Shown one piece after another: positions 15,587-24,669 of a stretch of 40,542 nucleotides of DNA. Each line of letters starts with the position of its first letter. Positions within the stretch are counted from its first letter, which is position 1. The notes beneath the pieces are model-generated. The model worked only from the letters and a program-made list of their open reading frames with translations, searched no databases and was not told the origin of the DNA. Both the position numbers and the translations under genes were made by a program. Source of the stretch: Bacteroidales bacterium (GTDB taxonomy: Bacteria; Bacteroidota; Bacteroidia; Bacteroidales; WCHB1-69); assembly GCA_024686335.1 (NCBI GenBank), contig JAILCI010000050.1, positions 1 to 40,542 on the forward strand. Reading direction: 5' to 3'.

Positions 15587-16855
15587 TTATTCTGGACAAA
15601 TTGATTTATACAAATTGATGAAACTTTGTTGTTTTTCAAGCCAGTCTGTTGTTTGCAGCAGTTGGGCATCCAGCCATGCGCTTTGTGCGATAAGCACCTC
15701 GAGATAGGTAGTGTTGGCATAATGCATATTTATCTTGCTGTTCTCGTAAGCTTTCTTGCTGGCTTCAACCTGAAGTGATCGTGCCTCTTCCCGTTGCTGG
15801 CAAGCCAAACATTCGGCCAAGGCGTCACGAACTTCGCCACCAGCTGTAAGCAATGCTTTCTCAAACGTAATCTTAGCCTGCTCCTGCTGCGCTTGCGCCA
15901 CCTTCAGGTTGGCTTTCAATTTTCCCATGGAGAACAACGGCTGTACCAATGTCCCAATGACGTTGAGCAGCAGCTTTGCTGGATTTATCACTTCACCTAA
16001 ATTGTTAGTCCAACCGGCGCTACCACTAATGGTAAAAGTAGGATAGAACTCCGAACGGGCCACCTTGACGTTGTTGAAGGAAGCTCTAAGCCCATATTCT
16101 GCGGCTAGTACATCGGGACGTGAGGAGAGTGTCTCCAAAGGAACCGACTGCTCCGCATCCATGATGACACTTTGGACATCATCCCACGAAGCACGCGCGA
16201 TAGAGTCGGGTTGACGGTTAAGCAACAAGCAGAGGGCACTTTCTGTCTTTTGAATCTGCGCCTTAAGCATAGGCAAAGAAGCTCGGATGTTTTGAAGGTT
16301 AGCATCTGCTTGGTTGACAGCGGCCTCATTCTGCTGGCCTACCTCCTTCAAGGCCTGGAGCGCCCGGAGATTTTCCTCTTGAACCTGTATGCCCTGTTGA
16401 GTGACCGCATATTGCCGGTCGAGCATCACCAACGTGTAATAGGTGTTGGCCACATCCGCAATTAGCTGTATCTGAGTGTATTTCAGCAGTTCCATCTCTT
16501 GAAACATTTGCGCTTTGACTATCTCTTTCTGGAAGTGCTGTTTTCCACCGAGATTCAGTTCCCAAGTCATAGTGATAGGAAGATCATAAGTAAATGTGGT
16601 GGAAGAACTTTGCGCTTTTGAGACGGTAGCAGACGGGGAAACGGACAAGCTAGGCAGATACCCCAATTTCGCTGCTTTCAGCATGGCTTCCGACTGCTCT
16701 AAAGAGAGCTGAGCTATTCTTACATCGCTATTGTTTTCCAAAGCCTCGCAGATGTAGTTTTGAAGTAACGTATCCGGAAAAATTTCTTGCCAGCTTTGTG
16801 CGTTCAACACTCCAACTGTTAAGGCCAATAATGATATTAAGATTACCTTTTTCAT
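15587..16855 (-). CDS. TolC-like outer-membrane efflux protein (OEP family)
   Basis: 422 residues with a cleavable signal peptide (1-20, GVLNAQ) and no lipobox. Two OEP repeats are visible, with long coiled-coil helices (about 130-215 and 330-410) and the diagnostic LEQSEAMLKAAKLGYLPSLSVSP and VARSEFYPTFTISGSAGW strands. It forms the outer-membrane channel of the tripartite pump. Its start overlaps the RND pump stop by 4 nt (ATGA), and it is followed after 2 nt by the GNAT gene. Confidence 0.92.
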   Translation of the reverse strand: MKKVILISLLALTVGVLNAQSWQEIFPDTLLQNYICEALENNSDVRIAQLSLEQSEAMLKAAKLGYLPSLSVSPSATVSKAQSSSTTFTYDLPITMTWELNLGGKQHFQKEIVKAQMFQEMELLKYTQIQLIADVANTYYTLVMLDRQYAVTQQGIQVQEENLRALQALKEVGQQNEAAVNQADANLQNIRASLPMLKAQIQKTESALCLLLNRQPDSIARASWDDVQSVIMDAEQSVPLETLSSRPDVLAAEYGLRASFNNVKVARSEFYPTFTISGSAGWTNNLGEVINPAKLLLNVIGTLVQPLFSMGKLKANLKVAQAQQEQAKITFEKALLTAGGEVRDALAECLACQQREEARSLQVEASKKAYENSKINMHYANTTYLEVLIAQSAWLDAQLLQTTDWLEKQQSFINLYKSICPE

Positions 16856-19800
16856 TGCGCATCCTCCTCTTTTCCATAGTTTTTGATTTCTTGGATAATC
16901 ATAGTATCTTCACTTTCTTGATATTTTATCGGCTTGAATCGTTCCTGACATCTTTGGAAAATGACAAACAAAGCGGGAACAGAAATGAGGAGTCCGAGGG
17001 TCCCAAAGATCATACCGCCGACCACACAGACACCGATAGTGCGGCTGCCATTAGCTCCGGCGCCTGTGGCGAACAGCAGCGGTAGCATACCGATAATCAT
17101 GGTCAGGGAAGTCATCAGAATAGGGCGCAGACGCATCTTCGCGCTGAACAGAGCTGCCCGTTTGAAGGAAAGACCTGCTCTTCGCCCTTCAGAGGCGTAT
17201 TCGGTAATCAATATTGCTGTTTTCGACAATAATCCAACGAGCATAATTAGACCAATTTGCATATAGATGTTGTTCTCGACCCCGAACAGTTTGGCGAAAA
17301 GCAGGCTGCCTGCTAGACCAAAGGGCACCGACAGAATTACTGCCAGCGGGATGAAGAGGCTCTCGTAGAGGGCAACCATTACCAGATATACAAATAGGGT
17401 GCTGACAATGAATATGATGACGATGCGATTCCCCGTGCGGCTCTCCTCTCGGGTGATACCGCTGAACTCCACACTGTATCCGACTGGCAACTCTTTGGCC
17501 GCCACCTCTTGGATGGCTTTGATGGCACTGCCCGTGCTGCTGCCTTGTGCCACATTGCCCGACACATCGATGGAGCGGAGCATATTTAACCCGCTCAATG
17601 ACTGCGGCATATACTCTTTTGTGAGCGTGACGAACTGACTGATGGGAAGCATCGCTCCGGATTCAGAACGAACAAACAACTGGTCTAACGACTCGGGACG
17701 TATACGATCCGCAGGACGTAACTGTAGCGTTACCTGATATACTTGATTGTACTTGTTGAAATTTGAGACGTAGTCGCCACCTAGATATGATCCCAATTCA
17801 CTAAGGACTGTGGCGGGAGAAACATTCATCTTTTTGCATCGGGATGCGTCCACATCCACCCGATATTGAGGATAGTTGATGTCGTAATTGGAATAGATGT
17901 CGCCAATTTCGGGCCGCAGCATCAATTTTTCAACAAAACGATCGGTCACAACTTTCAGGGCGCGAATATCCGTGCCGTTGCGATCCTGTATGGAAAACTC
18001 AAAACCACCGCCACCGCCATAACCTTCAATCATACCCGGTTCCATGGCAAATGCCTGAGCCTCATGTTCTTTCGCCAGGATCTCATTGATTTGCTCTAAC
18101 AAACCAGCCGAAGAGTTCTTATAACCCTTACGTTGTTTCCAAGGTTTCAGTTGTAAATAGATAAATGCACCGTTGCTGCCAGAGCCGACACCGACCACGC
18201 CACCCACCGCATCAACCGCGGGCAGTTCTTGAATCTGGTCACAGAGATGGTTCATTACCGTACGTGTCTTCTCCATTGTATAGCCTGCAGGCGTGTTGAT
18301 TTCCACAAAAAGATTGCCCATATCCTCTGAAGGCACAAATCCTGTCGGGACAATCTTGAATAACACTACCATCAACGCAAAAGCAACGGCAACGCTGATA
18401 GACACAATCCCTTTACGATTAATAAGCCAACGGACCATCTCGCGATAATGTTTCTGCAAAGCACTGAAAGTTACCTCATAGGCCTTCTTTATTCGAACGG
18501 TTATTGACCTCGTAGTGGCGAATGATGATTCCGATGGTTTCAAAATGAGAGCACACAATGCTGGTGACAGTGTCAACGCATTGAGTAAAGAGATGCCGAC
18601 GGCGACCGCCATCGTCAGGCCGAACTGCTTGAAGAAGATGCCGGTGGTGCCGCCCATAAACGATACTGGGATGAAAATAACCATGAATACCAATGTGGTG
18701 GTGAACAGGGTGACCGATAGTCCTTGCATGGCTTGAACAGAGGCCTCGTAAGCAGTTTTACAACCAGCGTCAAAACGGGCCTTTACGGCCTCTACCACCA
18801 CAATGGAGTCATCTACAACCGTACCTATAACCAACACCAACGCAAAGAGTGTCAAAAGGTTAACAGAAAATCCCGCGACTTTCATAAAAGCGAAAGTGCC
18901 AATGAGCGAAACGACAATGCCGATGGCTGGAATAAGGGTAGCACGAATGTCTTGCAAAAAGAAAAAGACGACAATCAGGACCAAAATGATGGCGATGACG
19001 AGAGTGAAAATCACTTCTCGAATGGAGGCAAAAAGAAAATCATTGGTATTGTCGAAGGTGACGATCTTGATGTCTTTCGGGAGGTTTTTCTCCACTTCCA
19101 TAAGAAGATCATCTATGGCGAGATTAATCTTAGTGGCGTTGGAACCGGCCACCTGGTGCACGGCGCCCATCACGCCCGGGTGTCCGTTGATGCGATTTGT
19201 GAAAGCGTAGTCCGACTGTCCCAATTCGATGTCAGCCACATCTTTTAACCGCAGTTCCTCACCACTGGGAAGCGAAGCGATGATTAGGTTTTCAAACTCG
19301 GAAATCTCCGTTTTGCGGCCTGTGTAGCGCAAGGCGTACTGGAACGCATTATCGGAGTTTTCGCCTAATGCGCCCACAGAAGTCTCAATGTTCTGTTCTG
19401 CCAGCACCGCACTGATATCACTGGGCATAAGGCTATGCCGTGCCATCACGTCGGGCTTGAGCCAGATGCGCAAAGCATATTGTGCGCCCCACACTTCTAC
19501 CTTGCCTACGCCATTGATGCGCAGGATGGCTGGACGCAAGTTGTTGTAGAAATAGTTGCTCAAGAAGTTCTCGTCGTATGTGCCATTGGGGCTTTCCAAA
19601 GCGATAATGCGAAGTTGCCCGGGTTGCTGTTTCTCCGTGGAAACGCCGATTTGCAGCACCTCGGCTGGTAGTTGCGCCTGTGCTTGGATGACACGGTTCT
19701 GCACGTTCACGGCTGCCATGTCGGCATTGGAACCCTGCTCGAAAAAGACAGTAATGCTGCCTGAGCCATTACTCGCCGAAGAGGTCATATAAGTCATGCC

Positions 19801-20028
19801 CTCCACACCGTTGATGGCCTCTTCCAACGGAGTCACCACGCTCTTTTGTACGGTTTCCGCACTGGCACCTGGATAACTGGCCCATACGTTGATGGCTGGT
19901 GGCGCAATGTCAGGATATTTTTCTACCGGCAGCGTCGTGAGCGCAATTATGCCCAAAGCCACAATGAACACACTGATGACGATAGAAAATAACGGTCTGT
20001 CTATAAATGTTTTGACGGTCATAATCAT
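16852..20028 (-). CDS. RND multidrug efflux pump, AcrB/MexB (HAE1) family
   Basis: 1058 residues, full length for an AcrB-type inner-membrane pump. TM1 begins at FIDRPLFSIVISVFI. The TM4 proton-relay pair is in LVIGTVVDDSIVVVEA (about 406-407). The TM10 Lys is in LMLVGLLSKTAILITEYA (AcrB Lys940 equivalent). Two large periplasmic porter/docking loops separate the two six-helix halves. The substrates are unknown but the family exports hydrophobic drugs, bile acids or detergents. The ATGA start overlaps the adaptor's stop, so the subunits are translationally coupled in the order adaptor-pump-channel. Confidence 0.97.
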   Translation of the reverse strand: MIMTVKTFIDRPLFSIVISVFIVALGIIALTTLPVEKYPDIAPPAINVWASYPGASAETVQKSVVTPLEEAINGVEGMTYMTSSASNGSGSITVFFEQGSNADMAAVNVQNRVIQAQAQLPAEVLQIGVSTEKQQPGQLRIIALESPNGTYDENFLSNYFYNNLRPAILRINGVGKVEVWGAQYALRIWLKPDVMARHSLMPSDISAVLAEQNIETSVGALGENSDNAFQYALRYTGRKTEISEFENLIIASLPSGEELRLKDVADIELGQSDYAFTNRINGHPGVMGAVHQVAGSNATKINLAIDDLLMEVEKNLPKDIKIVTFDNTNDFLFASIREVIFTLVIAIILVLIVVFFFLQDIRATLIPAIGIVVSLIGTFAFMKVAGFSVNLLTLFALVLVIGTVVDDSIVVVEAVKARFDAGCKTAYEASVQAMQGLSVTLFTTTLVFMVIFIPVSFMGGTTGIFFKQFGLTMAVAVGISLLNALTLSPALCALILKPSESSFATTRSITVRIKKAYEVTFSALQKHYREMVRWLINRKGIVSISVAVAFALMVVLFKIVPTGFVPSEDMGNLFVEINTPAGYTMEKTRTVMNHLCDQIQELPAVDAVGGVVGVGSGSNGAFIYLQLKPWKQRKGYKNSSAGLLEQINEILAKEHEAQAFAMEPGMIEGYGGGGGFEFSIQDRNGTDIRALKVVTDRFVEKLMLRPEIGDIYSNYDINYPQYRVDVDASRCKKMNVSPATVLSELGSYLGGDYVSNFNKYNQVYQVTLQLRPADRIRPESLDQLFVRSESGAMLPISQFVTLTKEYMPQSLSGLNMLRSIDVSGNVAQGSSTGSAIKAIQEVAAKELPVGYSVEFSGITREESRTGNRIVIIFIVSTLFVYLVMVALYESLFIPLAVILSVPFGLAGSLLFAKLFGVENNIYMQIGLIMLVGLLSKTAILITEYASEGRRAGLSFKRAALFSAKMRLRPILMTSLTMIIGMLPLLFATGAGANGSRTIGVCVVGGMIFGTLGLLISVPALFVIFQRCQERFKPIKYQESEDTMIIQEIKNYGKEEDAQ

Positions 20029-21143
20029 TTTGTTTTAATCAGTGTCCCCTCTTTAATATAGCTACTTCCCTTTGCCACAATCAAATCTCCAACCTTCAGT
20101 CCGGAAGTGATCACATAGTTCTTTCCGTCATTTTGGTTTTCCACTTGTATAATGGTCGAAACGGCCTTTCCATCCACGACCTTCACAACATAAACTTTGT
20201 CTTGGATGTCGTAGGTAGACTCTTGCGGAATAACGATCGCATCAGAAATTTCAGTCGGCAAGACAATTTTGCCGGTGCCACCGCTCAGCAGCATTCCGTT
20301 AGGATTGTCAAAACGGGCGCACACGGAGACAGCTCCAGTCTGTTCATCAATAACGCCACTGATACTTTCTATATGGCCGGGTTGGTTGTAAAGTTTTCCA
20401 TTGGGCAGTTTGAGTTGAATTTTTGGAAAATGCTCGATCGTTTCCGAAAGAGTTTGGTAATCAGATATGTAGCGCATTACTTGGTTTTCTGTCATAGAAA
20501 AATAGACGCGCATCTGCCGATTGTCGGCCACTACGGTCAACCCATCCTGCATGGATGGCCCCACCAAGTCACCTTTCCGGTATGGGATGCGGCCGACGAC
20601 ACCATTCGATGGGCTACGTATCTCAGTATAACTAAGATCGTTGCGGGCAGATGAGAGAGCTGCTTTCGCAGCTGCGAGGTTGGCTTTTGCCATGCCGAGG
20701 TCACTTTCGGATAGCGACAACTCGAAGTCGGAAATGATGGATTTGCCGTGAAGCTCCTTTTTCCCTTCGTATTCCAGTTGCGATTTGTTCAACGCAGCCG
20801 TCATCATCTGAACGTTGGCATTGGCTGATTCTACAGCAGCCCGGTAGGTTGCATCGTCAATACGGAAAAGCAATTGGCCAGCTTTAACGGTTGCGCCTTC
20901 TTTCACGTAGACACCTTGAAGATAGCCCTCTACACGTGGAATGATTTTGATGTCCTGGTCACCTTGTATAGAGGCGGGATATTCTGCATTTATGATGTAA
21001 TCCTGGGCCGTCACAGTAAGCAATTCGTGAGTTTCAGGTTCATCATGCTCTACATAATTTCTGTTTTGACACGACAGAAGTAATAATACGACAGTCACCA
21101 ATAGAAACAATTGATTGATTATAAAATATTTATGACAACTCAT
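20025..21143 (-). CDS. RND periplasmic adaptor (AcrA/MexA membrane fusion protein), lipoprotein
   Basis: 372 residues with a lipoprotein signal (LLLSC, Cys25). The order is MFP-like: a beta-barrel/lipoyl half-motif (IIPRVEGYLQGVYVKEGATVKAGQLLFRIDD), an alpha-helical hairpin (about 95-160), a second lipoyl half (LSYTEIRSPSNGVVGRIPYRKGDLVG) and a beta-barrel domain. It bridges the RND pump and TolC-like channel. It is first in the operon and has a -7 element at 21164-21171. The AraC-type gene is transcribed divergently 105 nt away and is the obvious candidate regulator. Confidence 0.94.
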   Translation of the reverse strand: MSCHKYFIINQLFLLVTVVLLLLSCQNRNYVEHDEPETHELLTVTAQDYIINAEYPASIQGDQDIKIIPRVEGYLQGVYVKEGATVKAGQLLFRIDDATYRAAVESANANVQMMTAALNKSQLEYEGKKELHGKSIISDFELSLSESDLGMAKANLAAAKAALSSARNDLSYTEIRSPSNGVVGRIPYRKGDLVGPSMQDGLTVVADNRQMRVYFSMTENQVMRYISDYQTLSETIEHFPKIQLKLPNGKLYNQPGHIESISGVIDEQTGAVSVCARFDNPNGMLLSGGTGKIVLPTEISDAIVIPQESTYDIQDKVYVVKVVDGKAVSTIIQVENQNDGKNYVITSGLKVGDLIVAKGSSYIKEGTLIKTK

Positions 21144-21163
21144 TTCGGTATTTATTTATAAAG

Positions 21164-21171
21164 CAAAAATA
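21164..21171 (-). promoter_or_regulatory. -7 element TATTTTTG of the efflux operon
   Basis: Perfect minus-strand TAnnTTTG 20 nt before the adaptor ATG at 21143. Confidence 0.65.
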
Positions 21172-21236
21172 AATTGAGAAATATTTTTAACCTATTATTA
21201 AAGTGAGCCAATATTGTATATTTTCGGAACTTTTTA

Positions 21237-21244
21237 TATTTTTG
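21237..21244 (+). promoter_or_regulatory. -7 element TATTTTTG of the AraC-type gene
   Basis: Perfect TAnnTTTG ending only 4 nt before the ATG at 21249. Transcription would begin at or very near the start codon, predicting a leaderless or nearly leaderless mRNA. Confidence 0.6.
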
Positions 21245-21248
21245 CCGT

Positions 21249-22064
21249 ATGAATTATGAAATCCATCAATACGATCACTCCAGCGAAATCGTCAAAGCCG
21301 ATATCAATGAGTTTTGGTTTTGTCATGTGGAAAAGGGGAGTGCTACAATACTATTTGAAGAAAAGAAATATAAATTACCGACAGATACGGTTTTTATTGT
21401 ACAGGAAGGGGCTCGTTTCAAAATGCTCTCTTCTTCACGTGATATGAAGATGGAGTGTTTTGTGTTTTATGACTCAGTGATGAATATCGTGTATCCCTTG
21501 CTTGGTGCTGAAGCTGATTTCGGAGAATTGGATATGACGTTTTGGGATGATCAAAGGTTAGGCAAGCCATATGGATATATTCTGTCCAGAGAATATGAAT
21601 TGCTTCGTTTTGTCATTGAATTACCAGATCTTATCGCCCGAAACAAAATGATAATAGCGTCATTGACGCATTTATTGCTCGTTGTCTACAATGCAATGGG
21701 AACTCCCAAAAAGCCATTCCAGAGCGACAATAGTAAGCGCTCCCGTCAGCTATTGAACCGATTCTATGAGCTGATTACGACCAATACGCACATAGGACAC
21801 CGAGACAACCGTTTTTATGCTGAAAAACTGTGTATTTCAGAACGTTATCTATTCAAAGTTTGTAAAAAGGAAACGGGAAAAACTCCCAAAGAACTCATTC
21901 ATCAAATACTCATCAGTCAAATCAAGAATTCTTTGTTGATCACCGAGATGACGCTACAGCAATTAGCTGACCGATACCATTTTCCGGACCAATCAGCCTT
22001 CGGACAATTTTTCAAACGTCAGGAAGGCATCTCCCCGTCTGAATTCAGGAGAAAATATAAATAA
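21249..22064 (+). CDS. AraC-family transcriptional regulator, divergent from RND operon
   Basis: 271 residues with a cupin-like N-terminal sensing half (about 1-150) and a C-terminal double helix-turn-helix (about 175-271). The HTH ends in MTLQQLADRYHFPDQSAFGQFFKRQEGISPSEFRRKYK, the standard AraC/XylS signature. It is likely to control the divergently transcribed efflux operon, as is common for this gene order; the inducer is unknown. The -7 element is only 4 nt before the ATG, and no in-frame alternative start occurs before residue 60. Confidence 0.92.
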   Translation: MNYEIHQYDHSSEIVKADINEFWFCHVEKGSATILFEEKKYKLPTDTVFIVQEGARFKMLSSSRDMKMECFVFYDSVMNIVYPLLGAEADFGELDMTFWDDQRLGKPYGYILSREYELLRFVIELPDLIARNKMIIASLTHLLLVVYNAMGTPKKPFQSDNSKRSRQLLNRFYELITTNTHIGHRDNRFYAEKLCISERYLFKVCKKETGKTPKELIHQILISQIKNSLLITEMTLQQLADRYHFPDQSAFGQFFKRQEGISPSEFRRKYK

Positions 22065-22146
22065 CATGGAAACACGAATGTGATCTCAGAGGCCATCAAG
22101 ATAGGTCTTCACAAGTGCAAGAGTTCCCCGATAAATAGAAATTGCG

Positions 22147-22154
22147 TATTTTTG
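22147..22154 (+). promoter_or_regulatory. -7 element TATTTTTG
   Basis: Perfect TAnnTTTG 49 nt before the esterase ATG at 22204. Confidence 0.65.
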
Positions 22155-22203
22155 CCATCGGTTTATTATTAGAAACTAAATACATCATCTCAAATAACTC
22201 CTT

Positions 22204-23403
22204 ATGGCTAGAATAGCAAACCTGACCCTCTCATTTTGCATTACGGCATCTATTCTTTTATGTTCCGTCTTTTCACAAGCCCAACCAACGAAACAGACTT
22301 TTTTATGGCAGGGGCAGGAGAGGGAGTACTATGCTTACGTGCCCGCGACGTACAATAACGATAGTGACATATTGCCAGTCATGGTTTTCCTGCACGGTTT
22401 TGACGGCGGTATCGACTCGTACAACAACAGCATCGACTTCCAACAGGCTGCCGACCAGTTCCATTGGCTGATCCTCTTGCCACAGGCTTTGTCTGCACAT
22501 GCTCAAGTATTAGGAATGAATATCCCCGTCGGGAGTGCATGGAACTCAGGAATCGTGATGACTGTCATGGGAAACTCGTTCACACCGAACAGCAATGTTG
22601 ACGATGCAGGATTTCTGCTGGCTTTGGTGGATTCACTCGGCTTGGCCTATAGTCTAGACCCCGACAGCCTTTTCTTCACCGGTTTCTCCATGGGCGCTTT
22701 CATGACGCACCGCATGGCTATCGAGCACGCTGACCGTATCAATGGTGTGGCTGCTGCCAGCGGTCTGATACCCTTGTGCTTTGCCGACAGCACACCATCG
22801 AGTCACATCAACGTTCTCCATATCCATGGCACTGAAGACAACATGATTCATCTTGACGGTACCGCTTCGCCTATTCCAGGTATGGGGCAGATGACCTTAG
22901 GACTCAGCGTGGACAGCACCATCGCCTATTGGCGTCGCGTCAACCAGTGCAATTTGGCAGCCATAGCCAACACCTATGCCGACACGGAAGATGACGGAAT
23001 GCTCTTTACGCTCTACACCTATGGGAGCAATGCCGATGACACGCGTGTGGCACTGCTCAGCATGGAAGGCGGAAAGCACAAATGGTACGAAGAGGGGTAT
23101 GACGTGCAGTATCTCACGGCAATCCACGACTTCTTCACAGGGAGTCAATCCTATTCATTTACGGGCATTAACGACTATTTCCAACGTAATCAACTGACCT
23201 TCTATCCTAATCCGGCAAGGGATACCATTATCGTTGAATCGCCCTGCAAGACACAGTTGTTTATCTACAATGCCAACGGTCGCATAATAAGCTCTAAGCC
23301 TCTTGTGGAAGGATGTAATGTCATTGATGTCTCTTTGTGTCCTGCGGGTGTTTATCTGCTAAGCACGGCAGTTGGACAGAGTGCGACATTGATTGTTCGC
23401 TAA
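22204..23403 (+). CDS. Secreted LpqC/PHB-depolymerase-like esterase with type IX sorting domain
   Basis: 399 residues. A signal peptide (1 to about 26, SQAQ) is followed by a polyhydroxybutyrate depolymerase/feruloyl-esterase-like alpha/beta-hydrolase (about 30-310). The oxyanion segment is LPVMVFLHGFDGG, the nucleophile elbow GFSMG, LHIHGTEDNMI is typical of the acid/loop region, and the probable catalytic His is in GGKHKWYEEGYD. The last 75 residues (FYPNPARDTIIVES...YNANGRII...LCPAGVYLLSTAVG) are a type A Por/T9SS C-terminal sorting domain. It is therefore likely to be exported through T9SS and attached to the cell surface. The ester substrate is not known. Confidence 0.9.
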   Translation: MARIANLTLSFCITASILLCSVFSQAQPTKQTFLWQGQEREYYAYVPATYNNDSDILPVMVFLHGFDGGIDSYNNSIDFQQAADQFHWLILLPQALSAHAQVLGMNIPVGSAWNSGIVMTVMGNSFTPNSNVDDAGFLLALVDSLGLAYSLDPDSLFFTGFSMGAFMTHRMAIEHADRINGVAAASGLIPLCFADSTPSSHINVLHIHGTEDNMIHLDGTASPIPGMGQMTLGLSVDSTIAYWRRVNQCNLAAIANTYADTEDDGMLFTLYTYGSNADDTRVALLSMEGGKHKWYEEGYDVQYLTAIHDFFTGSQSYSFTGINDYFQRNQLTFYPNPARDTIIVESPCKTQLFIYNANGRIISSKPLVEGCNVIDVSLCPAGVYLLSTAVGQSATLIVR

Positions 23404-23443
23404 AAGGATTGAAGACCTTTAGGATGAGAATAGGTACCTGTAA

Positions 23444-23899
23444 TTATTCTTTGCACATTCGATTGATAAGTTCGGCGTGCTGAGGAAAGTGCTTCAACAG
23501 TTCCTCTTTTTTACCCAATTCGAAATTCTCAAATGTAAATGCTGGAGCCACCGCACAGCCCACCAGACAAAAACCCTTTTTAGAAGGAATCTCAGCGGCA
23601 AACCACTCTTCGGGATGTATGACGACTTGCATCTCATTGTCTATAGAAAGTGGATAAACCGTGAGATTGCCGGCATTGTCTATAACGTAAATATTGAGCG
23701 GCTCGCCAGCATGGTAGTACCATATTTCAATCATGCCATGCAGACGGTGAAATGCCGACATATCATTAGCGGTCAACATGTAATAGATTGTGGAGATTTC
23801 TTTCTTACCATTTTCATCATTACCAAACAGTTGACGATAGTAACCGCCTTCGGGATGCGGTAAGAGCGAAAGTTGTTGGATATAGTCTGAGGCGTTCAT
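23444..23899 (-). CDS. DUF985 cupin-superfamily protein
   Basis: 151 residues of the Cupin_5/DUF985 family. Recognisable blocks are LLPHPEGGYYRQLF at the N-terminus, STIYYMLTANDMSAFHRLHGMIEIWYYHAGEPLNIYVID (cupin strands with possible metal-binding His/Glu) and PEEWFAAEIPSKKGFCLVGCAVAPAFTFENFEL. The function is unproven; it is cytoplasmic. The start is ATG 23899; an upstream in-frame ATG at 23941 would place the -7 element (23917-23924) inside the gene. Transcribed divergently from the second ISF gene. Confidence 0.9.
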   Translation of the reverse strand: MNASDYIQQLSLLPHPEGGYYRQLFGNDENGKKEISTIYYMLTANDMSAFHRLHGMIEIWYYHAGEPLNIYVIDNAGNLTVYPLSIDNEMQVVIHPEEWFAAEIPSKKGFCLVGCAVAPAFTFENFELGKKEELLKHFPQHAELINRMCKE

Positions 23900-23916
23900 A
23901 AAGGTTCTTTTTTTTG

Positions 23917-23924
23917 CAAAAGTA
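23917..23924 (-). promoter_or_regulatory. -7 element TACTTTTG
   Basis: TAnnTTTG match on the minus strand, 17 nt before the DUF985 ATG at 23899. It decides the shorter start. Confidence 0.6.
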
Positions 23925-23949
23925 CACTTTTTTTTACCCATAAAAATCC

Positions 23950-23957
23950 TATTTTTG
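23950..23957 (+). promoter_or_regulatory. -7 element TATTTTTG
   Basis: Perfect TAnnTTTG 28 nt before the second ISF ATG at 23986; it lies within about 35 nt of the divergent DUF985 promoter. Confidence 0.65.
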
Positions 23958-23985
23958 CCTTTCCTTTTTAGAAATTACAAAGAAT

Positions 23986-24606
23986 ATGAAAACCATACTG
24001 TTAAATGGCAGTCCACATGCTGACGGCTGCACCTTCACGGCCCTCAGCATTGTGGCAGAAGAGCTGAACAAAAACGGCATTGAAACGGAAATCATCCATG
24101 TTGGCCATAAGGATATTCGGGGGTGCATTGCATGTGGCAAATGTGCTGAATTAGGCCGATGTGTTTTCAAAGACGACCCTGTTAATGAGATTGCCCGTAA
24201 GATGGAACAGGCTGATGGATTAGTCGTTGGTTCCCCGGTTTATTATGCTGGCCCTAACGGGACCCTCACCAACTTGCTGGACAGACTTTTCTTCAGTGCC
24301 TCACAAAAAATGCGCATGAAAGTGGGAGCAGCTGTCGTTTCTGCCCGTCGTGGAGGCACGACAGCCGCTTTAGATCGTCTCAATAAATACTTTACTATCA
24401 GCGAAATGCCCGTTGCTTCAAGTCGCTATTGGAATATGGTACACGGACATACTGCCGAGGATGTGTTGAAAGATGAGGAGGGTGTGCAGATTATGCGTGT
24501 CTTGGGCCGAAATATGGCATTTCTTATGAAGGCTATCGCTGCCGAGAAGGAGCGCAATGGTCTACCAGAACAGGAAGAGGGTGTGTTTACCAATTTCATA
24601 CGATAA
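23986..24606 (+). CDS. Iron-sulfur flavoprotein-like NAD(P)H:FMN reductase, second copy
   Basis: 206 residues. The FMN loop is NGSPHADGCTF (residues 7-17). Compact cysteine motif CX2CX2CX5C (C47, C50, C53, C59) is followed by FKDDP, and then GSPVYYAGPNGTLTNLLDRLFF. This matches the [4Fe-4S]/FMN ISF pattern and shares cysteine spacing with the copy at 533. A cytoplasmic electron-transfer or reductase role is expected; the acceptor is unknown. It has its own promoter, and the next gene also has one. Confidence 0.87.
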   Translation: MKTILLNGSPHADGCTFTALSIVAEELNKNGIETEIIHVGHKDIRGCIACGKCAELGRCVFKDDPVNEIARKMEQADGLVVGSPVYYAGPNGTLTNLLDRLFFSASQKMRMKVGAAVVSARRGGTTAALDRLNKYFTISEMPVASSRYWNMVHGHTAEDVLKDEEGVQIMRVLGRNMAFLMKAIAAEKERNGLPEQEEGVFTNFIR

Positions 24607-24638
24607 ATATTTCGGCAGTAATGCAGGCGAAATTTATG

Positions 24639-24646
24639 TATTTTTG
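24639..24646 (+). promoter_or_regulatory. -7 element TATTTTTG
   Basis: Perfect TAnnTTTG 23 nt before the ATG at 24670. Confidence 0.65.
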
Positions 24647-24669
24647 CCTACACGTTTTTTGAAATTAAA

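Noticed and set aside
23400-23424. Imperfect hairpin between the T9SS esterase and DUF985 genes
   Set aside because: The stem (CTAAAAGG/CCTTTAG) is short with a bulge and no T-tract follows, so it is too weak to call a terminator.
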